A stretch of DNA of 64,000 nt from Lysobacteraceae bacterium NML07-0707 (GTDB taxonomy: Bacteria; Pseudomonadota; Gammaproteobacteria; Xanthomonadales; Xanthomonadaceae): the NCBI GenBank assembly GCA_002798295.1, contig NWQT01000022.1, positions 58,777-122,776 of the forward strand, written 5' to 3'. The notes beneath the pieces are model-generated. The model saw only the letters and a list, made by a program, of their open reading frames with translations, searched no databases and was not told the origin of the DNA. Shown here in pieces: positions 39,609 through 50,300 of the stretch. Position 1 is the first letter of the stretch. Each line of letters begins with the position of its first letter. A program made the translations under genes and the position numbers.

Positions 39609-42560
39609 ATGGAAAATCCTTTAGCCAAACTCTTGCCGGCGCTGGGCTACCTGCTGGCGGCTTGTTTGTTGCCGCTCACTGCCTTTGCCCTGAATGCCAG
39701 GCATAGCAGCGAGTACACCGTGCAGCATTGGAATATGCAGCACGGCTTGCCGCACAACATGGTCAATGCCATTACTCAGGATCGTGACGGCTTTATCTGG
39801 GTAACGACCTGGGAAGGGGCGGCACGCTTCAATGGCCGGAGTTTCACGCCATTTGATGACAGCAATATCCCCGGCCTGGAGGCGCGCTCCTTCCGTAATG
39901 CAGTAACAGATATCCAGGGACGGGTGATTCTGGGCGCGCCACAAACCGGACTGTGGCGGCAGGATCGTGGCCACTGGCAGCAACTGCTGGCGGCAGGATA
40001 CCCGCGCCTGTCCATGTTGCTACTGCGCACACGCAATGGTGATATTTGGGTAGGCACCGAAAGTGGCCTGTTCCGCCTGGACGATACAGGAAAACTTCAG
40101 CCAGGACCGAAACTCTCGAGCCGCTACCGTAATTCGTGGGTCAGCGCCATGACCGAGCTTGATAACGGTTATTTGCTACTGGCCGCCGATGATGATCTGT
40201 TCGAAATAGACCCGCAAACCCGGCAGGCGCGCAAACTGAACTGGGGCACAGGTAATATCGGTACTATTTTCAACCTGTTGCAGACCCGTCAAGGTGAAAC
40301 CTTTCTCGCTCCGCAACGGGGGCTATATCAGAAAACCGCCACCGGCCTGGTGGCCTTGCCTGCGTTTGAAAAACTGCGCATCAGCGCCCTGCTTGAAGAT
40401 CGCAGCGGCAGCATCTGGATCAGCACCGCCGAGCGTGGCCTGCTGCGCTGGGATGGCGATGTCATTGAAGCGGTGGGAGAAAAAGAAGGGCTGACCGGAC
40501 ACAATACCCCGGCACTGTTTGAAGACCATGAAGGGCATCTATGGGTAGGCACTACCGATGGCCTGTTCCTGATTGCCCGTGGTACCGCCAGGGGAATTGA
40601 CACCCGTCATGGCCTGGATAACAAAAACGTCCGTACCGTACTTCATGCCCGTGATGGCAGCATGTGGATCGGCACCAGTGCCGGACTTAACCGCTGGAAA
40701 CAGGGTCAAATCACCACGTTGAAGTCGTTATGGGAAGACAATGCCTATAGCAGTGTGCTGGCGCTGGCAGAGACCAATGACGGGATTTGGGTGGGCAGCT
40801 ATGAGCGCGGCATCGTGCTGGTTGATCAAAACGGCCAGGTCAAAAAAAGAATTGACCGCACATCGGGACTGAGCTCAAACCGCATCCGTGCGCTCTTGGC
40901 CGATGGCGATGATTTGTGGATTGGCTCCCATGGCCTGCTTTCACGGCTGGACAAGGCGGGCGTCATTCACCACTACGGTCCCGAATACGGGCTTGAAGAT
41001 GGCTTCATTGTCGCCATCCACAAAGATCGTCAGGGCGCGCTATGGATAGGGGGCGGCCAAGGGCTGTGTATCTTGCCGCCAGAGCTCACCAAGGCACACT
41101 GTTACAGCAGCCAGAGCAGCCCGCAACTTCCCGCACAAATCACCTTCGATTTTCTGGAAAGGCCAAACGGCGAGATGCTGATCGCCAGCGACCGTGGCAT
41201 CCTGCGCTGGGATGGCAAAACCTTCCGCAGATATGGCAAGGCGCATGGCCTGCCCAATGAGTCGCTGTTCCGTCTGATGCCAGATCCGCAAGGCTTTCTC
41301 TGGGTCAGCAGCAATAATGGCGTGTTCCGCATTGACCCCAGCCAGCTGGATGAAATCGACCAGGGCAAGCGCAGCCAGCTCTCGCTCATGCATTTCACCC
41401 AGGACAGCGGCATGCCCAGCTCGCAAGCCAATGGCAATAGCTTCCCGGCTGCGGACATGGATGATGAGGGTAATTTCTGGGTCGCCACCGGCGCCGGCGT
41501 TGCCATCATCAATACCCAACTGCCGAAAAAGACTGCGCATGCCAAAGTGCCGCTGGTGATCGAACAATTGCAGGTGGATGGTGCCGACCATTCCCCCTGG
41601 GAGGCGGCAATATTCCCGGCAACGCAAACCAAGCGCATCGTGATCCGCTATGCCGGACTTAATCATCGCCATATCCATGAATTACGCTACCGCTACCGGT
41701 TGCTTGGCTTTGATAACAAATGGATAGAAGCTGGCAATGGCAACGAGGCGGTATTCACCAATCTGCCTCCTGGCAACTTCACTTTCGAGGTTCAGGCGAT
41801 GGTACCGCCCCTGGATTGGGCACATGTCCCGAAACATAACCAGGCTTCACTGCATTTCACCCTCAAGCCCGCCTGGTGGCAGCGCCTGGACGTACAGTTG
41901 GGCGCTATCTTGCTGAGCGTGCTGGCCATGTTGGCACTGCTGCGGCTATATAACCTCAACCAGTACAAGCGGCAGACCAAGCTGGAGAAGCAAGTCAAAA
42001 TCCGCACCCAGGAGCTGAATGAGAAAAATCACGCCCTGCAAGAAGCCAGCCAGCTGCAGTCACAGCTGATGCAGCGCCTTGAATTTTTGGCAGGCCAGGA
42101 TGAGCTGACCAGCCTGCCCAACCGGCGTAGCGCCCGCAAACAGATGGACGCCCTGTGCCAGACACAGGCCATCCGGCTGGCGATGATCGATCTTGATCAT
42201 TTCAAGCACATCAATGACCGCTATGGTCATGAAACCGGCGACCGCGCCCTGATTGTCTTTGCCCGTTTGCTACAACACTATGCTGGTCGTCTGGAAAATT
42301 GCGCGCGTTTGGGCGGCGAAGAATTTGCGCTTCTGCTCCCCAACGCTGACCACGATAGCGCCCTGGCCCATTGCCAGTCGCTTTGCGAACAAATGGCGGC
42401 CACGCCCATCCATGCAGTGAATGGCGAGATTCTCTATTGCACCATCAGTATTGGGCTTTCAAAGCCAAGCCGCGAACCGCACCAATTGCTGCGTGAGGCC
42501 GACGAGGCGCTTTACCGCGCAAAAAACACAGGCCGCAACCAGGTATGCGTGGCGGATTGA
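39609..42560 (+). CDS. Periplasmic beta-propeller sensor with GGDEF diguanylate cyclase domain
   Basis: A 983-residue membrane sensor. A signal peptide (about 1-28) is followed by two-component-regulator propeller repeats (about 38-650, pattern GFIWVTTWEGAARFNG), a Y_Y_Y domain (about 680-740), a transmembrane helix (about 763-782), a short coiled coil and a GGDEF domain ending the chain. GGEEF is at 902-906 and looks active. The inhibitory RxxD site expected five residues upstream is replaced by GRLE, so feedback inhibition is probably lost. There is no kinase domain. It precedes a TonB-dependent receptor on the same strand by 123 bases and may sense the same ligand. Confidence 0.88.
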   Translation: MENPLAKLLPALGYLLAACLLPLTAFALNARHSSEYTVQHWNMQHGLPHNMVNAITQDRDGFIWVTTWEGAARFNGRSFTPFDDSNIPGLEARSFRNAVTDIQGRVILGAPQTGLWRQDRGHWQQLLAAGYPRLSMLLLRTRNGDIWVGTESGLFRLDDTGKLQPGPKLSSRYRNSWVSAMTELDNGYLLLAADDDLFEIDPQTRQARKLNWGTGNIGTIFNLLQTRQGETFLAPQRGLYQKTATGLVALPAFEKLRISALLEDRSGSIWISTAERGLLRWDGDVIEAVGEKEGLTGHNTPALFEDHEGHLWVGTTDGLFLIARGTARGIDTRHGLDNKNVRTVLHARDGSMWIGTSAGLNRWKQGQITTLKSLWEDNAYSSVLALAETNDGIWVGSYERGIVLVDQNGQVKKRIDRTSGLSSNRIRALLADGDDLWIGSHGLLSRLDKAGVIHHYGPEYGLEDGFIVAIHKDRQGALWIGGGQGLCILPPELTKAHCYSSQSSPQLPAQITFDFLERPNGEMLIASDRGILRWDGKTFRRYGKAHGLPNESLFRLMPDPQGFLWVSSNNGVFRIDPSQLDEIDQGKRSQLSLMHFTQDSGMPSSQANGNSFPAADMDDEGNFWVATGAGVAIINTQLPKKTAHAKVPLVIEQLQVDGADHSPWEAAIFPATQTKRIVIRYAGLNHRHIHELRYRYRLLGFDNKWIEAGNGNEAVFTNLPPGNFTFEVQAMVPPLDWAHVPKHNQASLHFTLKPAWWQRLDVQLGAILLSVLAMLALLRLYNLNQYKRQTKLEKQVKIRTQELNEKNHALQEASQLQSQLMQRLEFLAGQDELTSLPNRRSARKQMDALCQTQAIRLAMIDLDHFKHINDRYGHETGDRALIVFARLLQHYAGRLENCARLGGEEFALLLPNADHDSALAHCQSLCEQMAATPIHAVNGEILYCTISIGLSKPSREPHQLLREADEALYRAKNTGRNQVCVAD

Positions 42561-42683
42561 CCCGCAGCAAAAAAACATTAGATTAAGCGGTTCTTGAACA
42601 GCTCATTCATGTTTCAAGCCTGCCATCCCCTGTCCCCGGCCAAGGGGCTTGCGTGTTCGCCCTTATTTTCATGGAGTTTGCCC

Positions 42684-45518
42684 ATGCGCGTTCGCTCAAT
42701 TCCAGCCAAAAAATTGCTCTGCACGGCCCTGCTTTCGGCACTTGCCATGCCTGCAGCCGCCGAGATTCAAAACAATAATGCAGAACTTGATCGCGTCACC
42801 GTGACCGGCTCGCGCATCAAGCGCACCGAAGTCGAAGCCGCTCTCCCCATTACTACCCTTAAAAAGGATGAAATCGAGCGCCAGGGCATCAGCTCCACCG
42901 AACAACTGATGATGTATCTCAATATTGCCGGCAATGGCTCGGACAACCTCGCCAGCAATGGCGGCATCACTTCGGAAGAGCAGCGTGGCAACAACGGCGT
43001 TTCCGGCGCCAATCTGCGCGGCCAGGGCGCCGATGCCACCTTGGTGCTGCTCAATGGCCGCCGTGTCGCCACCCACGGGCTTAAAGGCCGCGCTGTGGAT
43101 TTGAACGCCATTCCCTTTGCCGCCATCGAGCGGGTGGAAGTGCTGCGCGATGGCGCTTCGGCCATTTACGGCACCGATGCCATCGGCGGGGTGATCAACT
43201 TCATCACCAAGAATGATTATCAGGGTGCACAGTTAAGCGCCGATGCCGATGTCACCGAGGCCGGTGGCGGCCATAGCTTCCGCTATAGCCTCCTGGCCGG
43301 TCATGGCGACCTGGATGAAAATGGCTGGAATGTCTTTGCCAGCCTGAGCCTGCGCCGCAGCACCCTGCTCCGCGGCGCCGACCGCGACTTCTCCAATACC
43401 TTCCAGCCCGAGCGCGGCCTCTCGCCGGACACCCGTGGCACCCCGTTTGCCACCGTGTTCAACCGCGAAGGCTCGCTGCTCGGCGCGACCGGTCTCATCG
43501 ACCCGGCTGATGGCAGCCAGCAAACCGCCATCAATGTACTGCGCCTGCCCGGTGGCGCAGGCTGTATCAATGGCGGCCAGATGATGGGCGATTACGACTA
43601 CCAGCTGTGGCGGCAGTCCACCTCGCGTTATGCCTGCGCCTGGGATTACCCGGCCGCAGCCGTTATCCAGCAACCGCTGGAAAGCCGCGATTTTCTGGGA
43701 CGCGCCACCTTCAAGATTGCCGACAACCACGAGGCCAGCTTTGAGCTGACCGCATCGCGCGTGGATGTCACCAAGACCTTCGAGCCGAACCAGATTTCCC
43801 CCGGCCGCACTTTCGATATCAGCACCTGGTATCCGTCCAGCGGCGCGGCCTATGACCGCATCTATCAGCAACTGGCCGATTACTTCGGTGCCAGCCAGCT
43901 TGATTACGGCGCGCCGATTGCCTACCGCTGGCGCTGCATTGCCTGCGGCCCGCGGCAGATTCAGACCGTGACCGATAGCTGGCGCGCACTCGCCTCGTTC
44001 AAGGGCGCGCTGGGCGAAGCCTGGGATTACGATATTGGCCTCTCGCGTGCATCCAGCCAGTCCACCTCGACCATTCGTGGCGGCTATCACTATACCGATG
44101 CGCTGAAGGCTGCCCTTGGCAGCGGCCATGTCAACCCGTTCCTGCTGCCAGGTCAGGCGCAAACGGCCGAAGGTCAGGCCTTGATGGATGCCGCATCCGC
44201 AGTGGGTGTTGACCTGTATTCGGGCACCTCCACCGTTACCCAGCTGGATGCCTCGCTCTCCGGCGAGCTGCCCTGGAGCCTGCCCGGCGGTGCCATCGCC
44301 ATGGCCACCGGCATTGACCTGCGCCGCGAAGAATACCGCTTCAAAGGCGATACCCGGGTAGCCGCCCGACCGATATTCAATGCACCCTTCGATGACGCCA
44401 ATGCGCTCGACCACGCGACCCGCAATGTGCGTGCGGCCTATCTGGAGTTCTATCTACCGATATTGAGCAATCTGGAGCTTACCCTGGCCGGTCGCCATGA
44501 CCGTTATGACGGCTTTGGTTCTACCACCAATCCGAAATACTCGTTCAAATACCGCCCCACCGACTGGCTGGCCTTCCGTGGCGCCTACAGCACCGGCTTC
44601 AAGGTGCCAAGCTTCAACCAGCTGTTCAATGGCGTGAGCGAAACGCTTTATACCGGGCTTGACCTGGCTGACCCGGGAAAATGCCCCGGTGCCGTTGCCG
44701 ATGCCAGCAAACCGGGCTGTGAATCCATCCGCCCCGACCAACTCTTCGGGGGGCGTGTTGACCTGGAGCCGGAAAAATCCAAGCAGCGCAGCCTCGGCCT
44801 GGTGCTGGCGCCTCACGAGCGCTTCAATATGAGCCTGGACTGGTGGGAAATCGAGCGCAGCAATACCATCCGTAACGCACCACTGGAAGTGCTGATCGAA
44901 TATTACGATGTGTTCAAGAGCAACTGGATTCGTGATGCTTCCGGCACTGTCACCCATATCGACCGCCGCTATATCAATTCCGGCGGCACCCGTATGCGCG
45001 GCATCGAACTCGATGCCAACCTAAGCGGCGAGCTGGCCGGTGGCAGCTGGCGCCTCAACCTCAATGGCAGCTATCTCAGCGAGTTCCGCACCAAGGCACT
45101 GGAAGCCCTGCCCTATAGCGACAATCTGGTCGGCGAATATGTGCGCTACTACAACCTGCCGCTGCGCTGGAAGCATACTCTCGGCTTCGCCTGGGCACGC
45201 GGCAACTGGGCGCACAGCCTGACCCAGGTGTACCGTTCCGGATATAAGGACGAAGTACCGCTATCGGTACGCAATGGCACCCACACCCCACGGGAGTGGA
45301 ACCCCAATGTGCGCGACTATGCGCTGTACAACTACAGCCTGACCTACACCGGTTTTGAACGCTTCAAGCTCGGCTTCGGCATCAAGAATCTGTTCGATGC
45401 CGCCCCACCCTTCACCGCGCACATGAACGACTTTGCCGCCGGTGCTGGCTGGGAGCCGCGTGTAGCCGACCCGCGTGGCCGCGCCTATGTGTTCAAGCTT
45501 GAATACAAACTCTGGTGA
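42684..45518 (+). CDS. TonB-dependent outer-membrane receptor
   Basis: A 944-residue outer-membrane transporter. A signal peptide (about 1-26, cleavage after AAA) leads to a TonB-box-like LDRVTVTGSR (about 35-44), a plug domain (RVEVLRDGASAIYGTDAIGG, VLLNGRR) and a 22-strand-type barrel ending in aromatic FKLEYKLW. GGAG is eight bases before the ATG at 42684; the frame is open to 42594. It resembles xanthomonad receptors for plant or peptide/carbohydrate ligands, but the substrate is not decided. Several Cys pairs (RCIACG, CPG...GCES) are unusual for the barrel. It follows the propeller sensor gene. Confidence 0.93.
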   Translation: MRVRSIPAKKLLCTALLSALAMPAAAEIQNNNAELDRVTVTGSRIKRTEVEAALPITTLKKDEIERQGISSTEQLMMYLNIAGNGSDNLASNGGITSEEQRGNNGVSGANLRGQGADATLVLLNGRRVATHGLKGRAVDLNAIPFAAIERVEVLRDGASAIYGTDAIGGVINFITKNDYQGAQLSADADVTEAGGGHSFRYSLLAGHGDLDENGWNVFASLSLRRSTLLRGADRDFSNTFQPERGLSPDTRGTPFATVFNREGSLLGATGLIDPADGSQQTAINVLRLPGGAGCINGGQMMGDYDYQLWRQSTSRYACAWDYPAAAVIQQPLESRDFLGRATFKIADNHEASFELTASRVDVTKTFEPNQISPGRTFDISTWYPSSGAAYDRIYQQLADYFGASQLDYGAPIAYRWRCIACGPRQIQTVTDSWRALASFKGALGEAWDYDIGLSRASSQSTSTIRGGYHYTDALKAALGSGHVNPFLLPGQAQTAEGQALMDAASAVGVDLYSGTSTVTQLDASLSGELPWSLPGGAIAMATGIDLRREEYRFKGDTRVAARPIFNAPFDDANALDHATRNVRAAYLEFYLPILSNLELTLAGRHDRYDGFGSTTNPKYSFKYRPTDWLAFRGAYSTGFKVPSFNQLFNGVSETLYTGLDLADPGKCPGAVADASKPGCESIRPDQLFGGRVDLEPEKSKQRSLGLVLAPHERFNMSLDWWEIERSNTIRNAPLEVLIEYYDVFKSNWIRDASGTVTHIDRRYINSGGTRMRGIELDANLSGELAGGSWRLNLNGSYLSEFRTKALEALPYSDNLVGEYVRYYNLPLRWKHTLGFAWARGNWAHSLTQVYRSGYKDEVPLSVRNGTHTPREWNPNVRDYALYNYSLTYTGFERFKLGFGIKNLFDAAPPFTAHMNDFAAGAGWEPRVADPRGRAYVFKLEYKLW

Positions 45519-45537
45519 TTGTTGTCCGTCCCTACAT

Positions 45538-45565
45538 GACAAAGCCCGCAAAAGCGAGCTTTGTC
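45538..45565. terminator. Hairpin between TonB receptor and recD genes
   Basis: An 8-bp stem, GACAAAGC/GCTTTGTC (45538-45545 with 45558-45565), lies between the two convergent stops. No T-tract follows on either strand, so it is only a candidate terminator. Confidence 0.4.
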
Positions 45566-45585
45566 GCAATTGCCTGACTTGCTTC

Positions 45586-47337
45586 TCAGTTCAGATCCGC
45601 AAAACGCCGCGGCAGGCCGCTGATGCGTTCGCTGGGGTGGTGGATGGCGTGGTCAATGGCGGCAGGGCTGCCCCAGATATGCAGGCGCTGTTTGGCGCGG
45701 GAAATGGCGGTATAGAACCATTGCCGGGTCAGCAGTCGGTGGTCGGGCTGGGGGGGCAGCAATACTGCAACCTCGGCGTATTCCGAGCCTTGCGCCTTGT
45801 GCACGGTCATGGCGAATGCACCCTGATGGGGCGGCAATGTGCCAATGTCGATGCTGCGCGCCTGTCCGTCTGCGGTTTCAAACCATACCCGTAGCTGGCC
45901 GTTTTCATCGGCCAGACACAGGCCGACATCGCCATTCCACAGGCCGCTGGCGGCATCGTTGCGGGTGATGAGGATGCGCCGCCCGGCATACCAGTTTTTC
46001 TTCTCTCCCCAGGCACTGTAACCGGGTTGCTGCTGACGCAGGCAATCTTCAATTCGCGCGTTCGCGCCCTCGGCGCCGTATTCGCCTTCGCGCAGGGCGC
46101 AGAGCAATTGCTGCTGGCGCAGGCTTTGCAATTGCCGGGCGATTTCTGCCTGATTGTCGGTGGCAATACGCAGCTGTGTGCCATCCTCTTGCCACTGCCG
46201 GGCAATCGCGCTTGCCCAAGCGGCCAGACGCTCATGCAATGCCGTGCGTGATGGCAGTGGCAGATGCTGTGCTTGAGGTTCGGCGCTTGCCAGCGCGCTG
46301 TGAAATGCACCGGCTTCGCCTTGCCGCACAGCAGCAATCAGCGGCGATAATGCGCGATCGGCGCGGAAGCTGTGCTCAAGGCGCACGAACTGTGCGCTGC
46401 CCTCACCCAGCGCCTGCACGATATCGCGCAGTACCGAGCCAGTCCCGACCGAATCGAGCTGGTCGGCATCGCCCACCAGAATCAGCTGCGCCTCGGGCGA
46501 GAGCGCCTCCAGCACTGCGCGCAGCATCGACAGATCCAGCATCGAGGCTTCGTCTATCACCAGCACATCCACCGGCAGCGGCTCGTCGCGGTGCTGTGTC
46601 CAGCCACCACGCATGCCGCGACTGCCGAGCAGGCGATGCACGGTGCTGGCTTCGGTCTCTTGTACCGCCGCCAATGCTGCCTGCCATCCCGGCGCAAAAT
46701 CCTCGGCGCGCGCTGCACGCAAGGACTCGGCAATACGCTGCGCCGCCTTGCCGGTGGGCGCGGCCAGACGGATACGCACATCACCGCCGCGCGCCTGCCA
46801 CTGCGCCATCAGCATGCGTAGCACGGTGGTGGTTTTGCCGGTACCGGGGCCGCCACTGAGCACGAACAACGGCTGGTCAAGCGCGGCCTGGATGGCCGCA
46901 AGCTGCTTCGCCACACGCGCATCCTGAGAATCGGCAAACAGGCGCCCGGCATCGACTGCTTGCCGGGCAAATGGATGCGCGCGTCCATGCAGGCGCGTGG
47001 CAAGCAGCCTGGCCACGGCGACTTCGTGGGCAAAATTGCGGCGCAGATAAAACAGCTCGCCCTCCAGCACAAATGGCGTGTATTCACCCTCGCCCTTGCC
47101 GACCAGCGGCATGTCGGCAAGCGCGCTGCGCAGGGATTCATCCTCAATCCGCAACGCGCTCTCACCTGCCACATCGGCAAGGCTGGCCTCGGCCGCCAGC
47201 CGCGCAAGCCGGGCATCGCCGCCATGCGCCAGCACCCAGCGCGCCAATGTGTATTGCAGGGGGCGCCAGTCATCGCCTGCCAACGGCAAGGCCATGGGCT
47301 GAAAACCAAAATGACTGCCCGCAGGTTTCAGGTGCAT
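45586..47337 (-). CDS. recD: Exodeoxyribonuclease V subunit alpha (RecD helicase)
   Basis: A 583-residue 5'-3' helicase subunit of RecBCD, which processes double-strand breaks for recombination. Walker A, GGPGTGKTT, is at about residues 160-168; VLVIDEASMLDL is Walker B; GDADQL, AMTVHKAQGSEY and TAISRAKQ are later helicase motifs. Its start overlaps the recB end by ten bases, giving coupled translation, and its end faces the TonB receptor gene. Confidence 0.95.
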   Translation of the reverse strand: MHLKPAGSHFGFQPMALPLAGDDWRPLQYTLARWVLAHGGDARLARLAAEASLADVAGESALRIEDESLRSALADMPLVGKGEGEYTPFVLEGELFYLRRNFAHEVAVARLLATRLHGRAHPFARQAVDAGRLFADSQDARVAKQLAAIQAALDQPLFVLSGGPGTGKTTTVLRMLMAQWQARGGDVRIRLAAPTGKAAQRIAESLRAARAEDFAPGWQAALAAVQETEASTVHRLLGSRGMRGGWTQHRDEPLPVDVLVIDEASMLDLSMLRAVLEALSPEAQLILVGDADQLDSVGTGSVLRDIVQALGEGSAQFVRLEHSFRADRALSPLIAAVRQGEAGAFHSALASAEPQAQHLPLPSRTALHERLAAWASAIARQWQEDGTQLRIATDNQAEIARQLQSLRQQQLLCALREGEYGAEGANARIEDCLRQQQPGYSAWGEKKNWYAGRRILITRNDAASGLWNGDVGLCLADENGQLRVWFETADGQARSIDIGTLPPHQGAFAMTVHKAQGSEYAEVAVLLPPQPDHRLLTRQWFYTAISRAKQRLHIWGSPAAIDHAIHHPSERISGLPRRFADLN

Positions 47338-50300
47338 ATGGCTTGTGTCTCCTGGTTGAACGGATCGCCGGGCAAGGCCGCCTGCACGGCGTCGATAAGC
47401 GCATCGCCAAAACGCTGCCGCCAGATGCCCGCACCCGGGGCAAGCCCCACCGCCCGCACAAACAGATACCAGCTATCGCCCAGGTGCTTGTCGCGGCAGT
47501 AGCCGGCAAGGCGCTGGCGCAGGTAGCGATCCAGCGCCACGGTGTAGAGCAAGGCCTGAAAGCGGTAATGGCTGTGGTTCATGGCATCGGTGAGTGCCGC
47601 ATCCTGGTAATCGGCGACCCGATGGCCAAGGAAATTGCCCTTGTAGTCGAGCACGTGGAAGCGCCCTTCATGGCGAAAAACAAGGTCGATTTTGCCGGTC
47701 ATCAGACCCCGCAACTGCCGCTTTTCATGCGGTATCAATGCCGGCTCGCCATGCGCGCCACAGGCTTCACGCAGGGCTTGCAGCGAGGTATGCGCCAGAG
47801 AGAAGTGAAATTCCATTTCGGCCAGCAAATCGCTACCGGGCAAGCAGCCAAGGGCGGGCATGTCTGCGGCAAGCGGCGTGGCAAGTACCGCGTCGATACG
47901 ATGGCCGAGCTTTTCTGCCAGCAGCTCGCCTTCGCGCGCCTCGCCCCACAAGCCCTGTGCTTGCAAGGATTGGTGCAGCAGCAAGGTTTGCGCCGATACC
48001 GGCTGGCCGATCTGGCGATGCTCGAATATGGCGTGGATGGCATTGCCAATGGCGGTGCCGCGAATATCACTCAAGGCCAGCAACTGCGGATGTTCGGGTG
48101 CAGCCTCGGGCGCGAATTGCGCGGCCTCGTCCAGAGGCGCTTGACTACCCTCATCGCTGGCCGCATCGGCCTGACTGCCATCGGCCGCAGGCAGGCCGCG
48201 CGTGAGCGTAGTAAAGCTATGCCGCGAAGGCAGTGGCGTCCACGGCAGCGCCGGCAGCTTGCGGGCGCTAAGCGCAACCGGCGGCGGGCTGGATACAAGC
48301 GGCGATACGGCGCTGTCCACATCCCAGCCCTTGCTCCAGGCAATCGCCGGAGTGGCTGCGGCCAGCTCGGCGCTGCCAAGCGCAGGCTGGATACGCGCGA
48401 GCATCACATCCAGCGCGGTGCGGGCGGTGCCGCTGGCCGGGTTTGAGCGATTGCCATCCTGGCAACGCTCTGGCGGCAGGATATGCACGATGCAGGCATA
48501 AATGCTGCGGGTCAGCGCCACATACAAAAGCCGGAAGCGCTCGTCCTGCAATTCCTGTGCATTCTGCGCCAATGCTGCCAGGTCGCTGCGCAGCTGCCGC
48601 TCGCCGGTGTGCGCATCGTGCAGCGCCACCAGACCTGTTTCGCGGCGCTCATCATGCGCCCACATCAGCGGCAGGAATACCACTTCAAATTCCAGCCCCT
48701 TGCTGGCGTGCAGGGTCATCAGCTTGACGCGCGGCGCTTCGGATTCGATGCGCAAGCGCCGGGCTTCGCGGGCTTCTTCCTCGCCATCGCTGCCGCCATT
48801 GCGCTCATCCTTGAGCCAGGCCAGCAGCTCATGCGGCCCCAGCCCGGCATCGGCTTCGGATTGCAGGATTTCGGCCAGATGGCGCAAGTCGGTCAGCACC
48901 CGCTCGCCATGGCTCGCCGCAAGCAGTCTGGCGCCCTGTTGCTGCAACAGCGCATCCACCAGCGCCTGCACACCACGACGCTGCCAAAGCTCGCGCCATG
49001 CGTGAAAACGCTGGCTGATAGGCTGCCAGTCCTCCATGCCCAGGCTGGCGATGGTCTCCAGCGGCATGCCATACAGGGGCGTTGCCAGCGCGGCGCGAAT
49101 CAGGCTCTGCTTTTCGGCATGCAGTACCGCATGCAGCAGCACTTGCAGATGCTGCGCGCTGTCGCTGGCAAATACATTGCTGCCGGTGCTGGTGACGCAA
49201 GGCACGCCGCGTGCCTGCAACAGCGATTGCATCTTTTCAATCTGCGCGCTCTTGGGCAGCAGTACGGCGATATGCCGGGGCTCAAGCGGCTTGCCGCCGA
49301 TGCTGTGCCGGCCTTCGGCCAGCATCCGGGTGATGTCGTTGGCCGCCGCCGTCAATGCGCGCAGCTCGCGCTCGCCCTTGCTATCGGGCGGTTCATCTTC
49401 CATCACCATGTACAGCGCCTGGCTTGCCGGTACGCCGTCCACGCAAAAAGGCGTCGCATCACGACGGCCACTGGCCTCGACCTGCTGATAAGCGATATGC
49501 GAGGAATAGCCGCCCTCGTCCACATCCAGCGCAGCACCCGCGCAGGCGTAGAGCTGGTTGATCGCGGCAACCATCGGCCGTGATGAGCGATGGTTGACGG
49601 TAAGCCCCAGGCGCGCCTCATCGGCGACGCTGGCAGCCGCGCGCAGATAGCTGTGAATATCGCCGCCACGGAAGCGGTAAATGGCTTGCTTGGGGTCGCC
49701 AATCATCACCATGCGCCCGCGTGGCTTGCCATCAATATCGCGGTAAATGGCATCAAGAATGCCGTATTGCACGCCGTCGGTGTCCTGAAACTCGTCCACC
49801 AGCGCCACCGGCCAGGCGGCGAACAGGGCATCGGCCAATGGACGGGCTTGTTGCCCGGCTTCTGCCTGCAATACCTGATGCACATGCGCCAGCAGGTCAT
49901 CGAAGCTGCGCTGCTCACGGCGCTCGCCACTCAAGGCTTTTTGCTGCAAAACCCAGTCCTGGATGCGCTGCCAGAGCAATTGCTGGCTGTGGTTGAGGTG
50001 TTTTTCCACCAGCGCCAGCAACTGCGGCAGGTGATCGAAAGCTTCTTTTGTGGCGGCGATTTTCTTGCCTGCAGCCGTGACCGCCCCACCCTCGTAACTT
50101 GCCTTGGCAAGTGCATCAAGCTCGTTTAGGCTTGGAACAATCTCACCTTGGGTTTCGATGAAACCCGCCAAATTCTCGAAACCTTTGATCAGGCTTTTCT
50201 TGCCCTTATGCAGCCCCGGAATCGCCGCACGCAATACCTCGGCCAGACTCACATCCGGCCATGCGTCGATTTGCACTTGCGGCACCACCGTGGCCGGTGC

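Noticed and set aside
42561..42683. A leader peptide or regulatory RNA between the propeller sensor and the TonB receptor
   Set aside because: I saw only a short possible CCCC/GGGG hairpin and no conserved riboswitch core or clear promoter.
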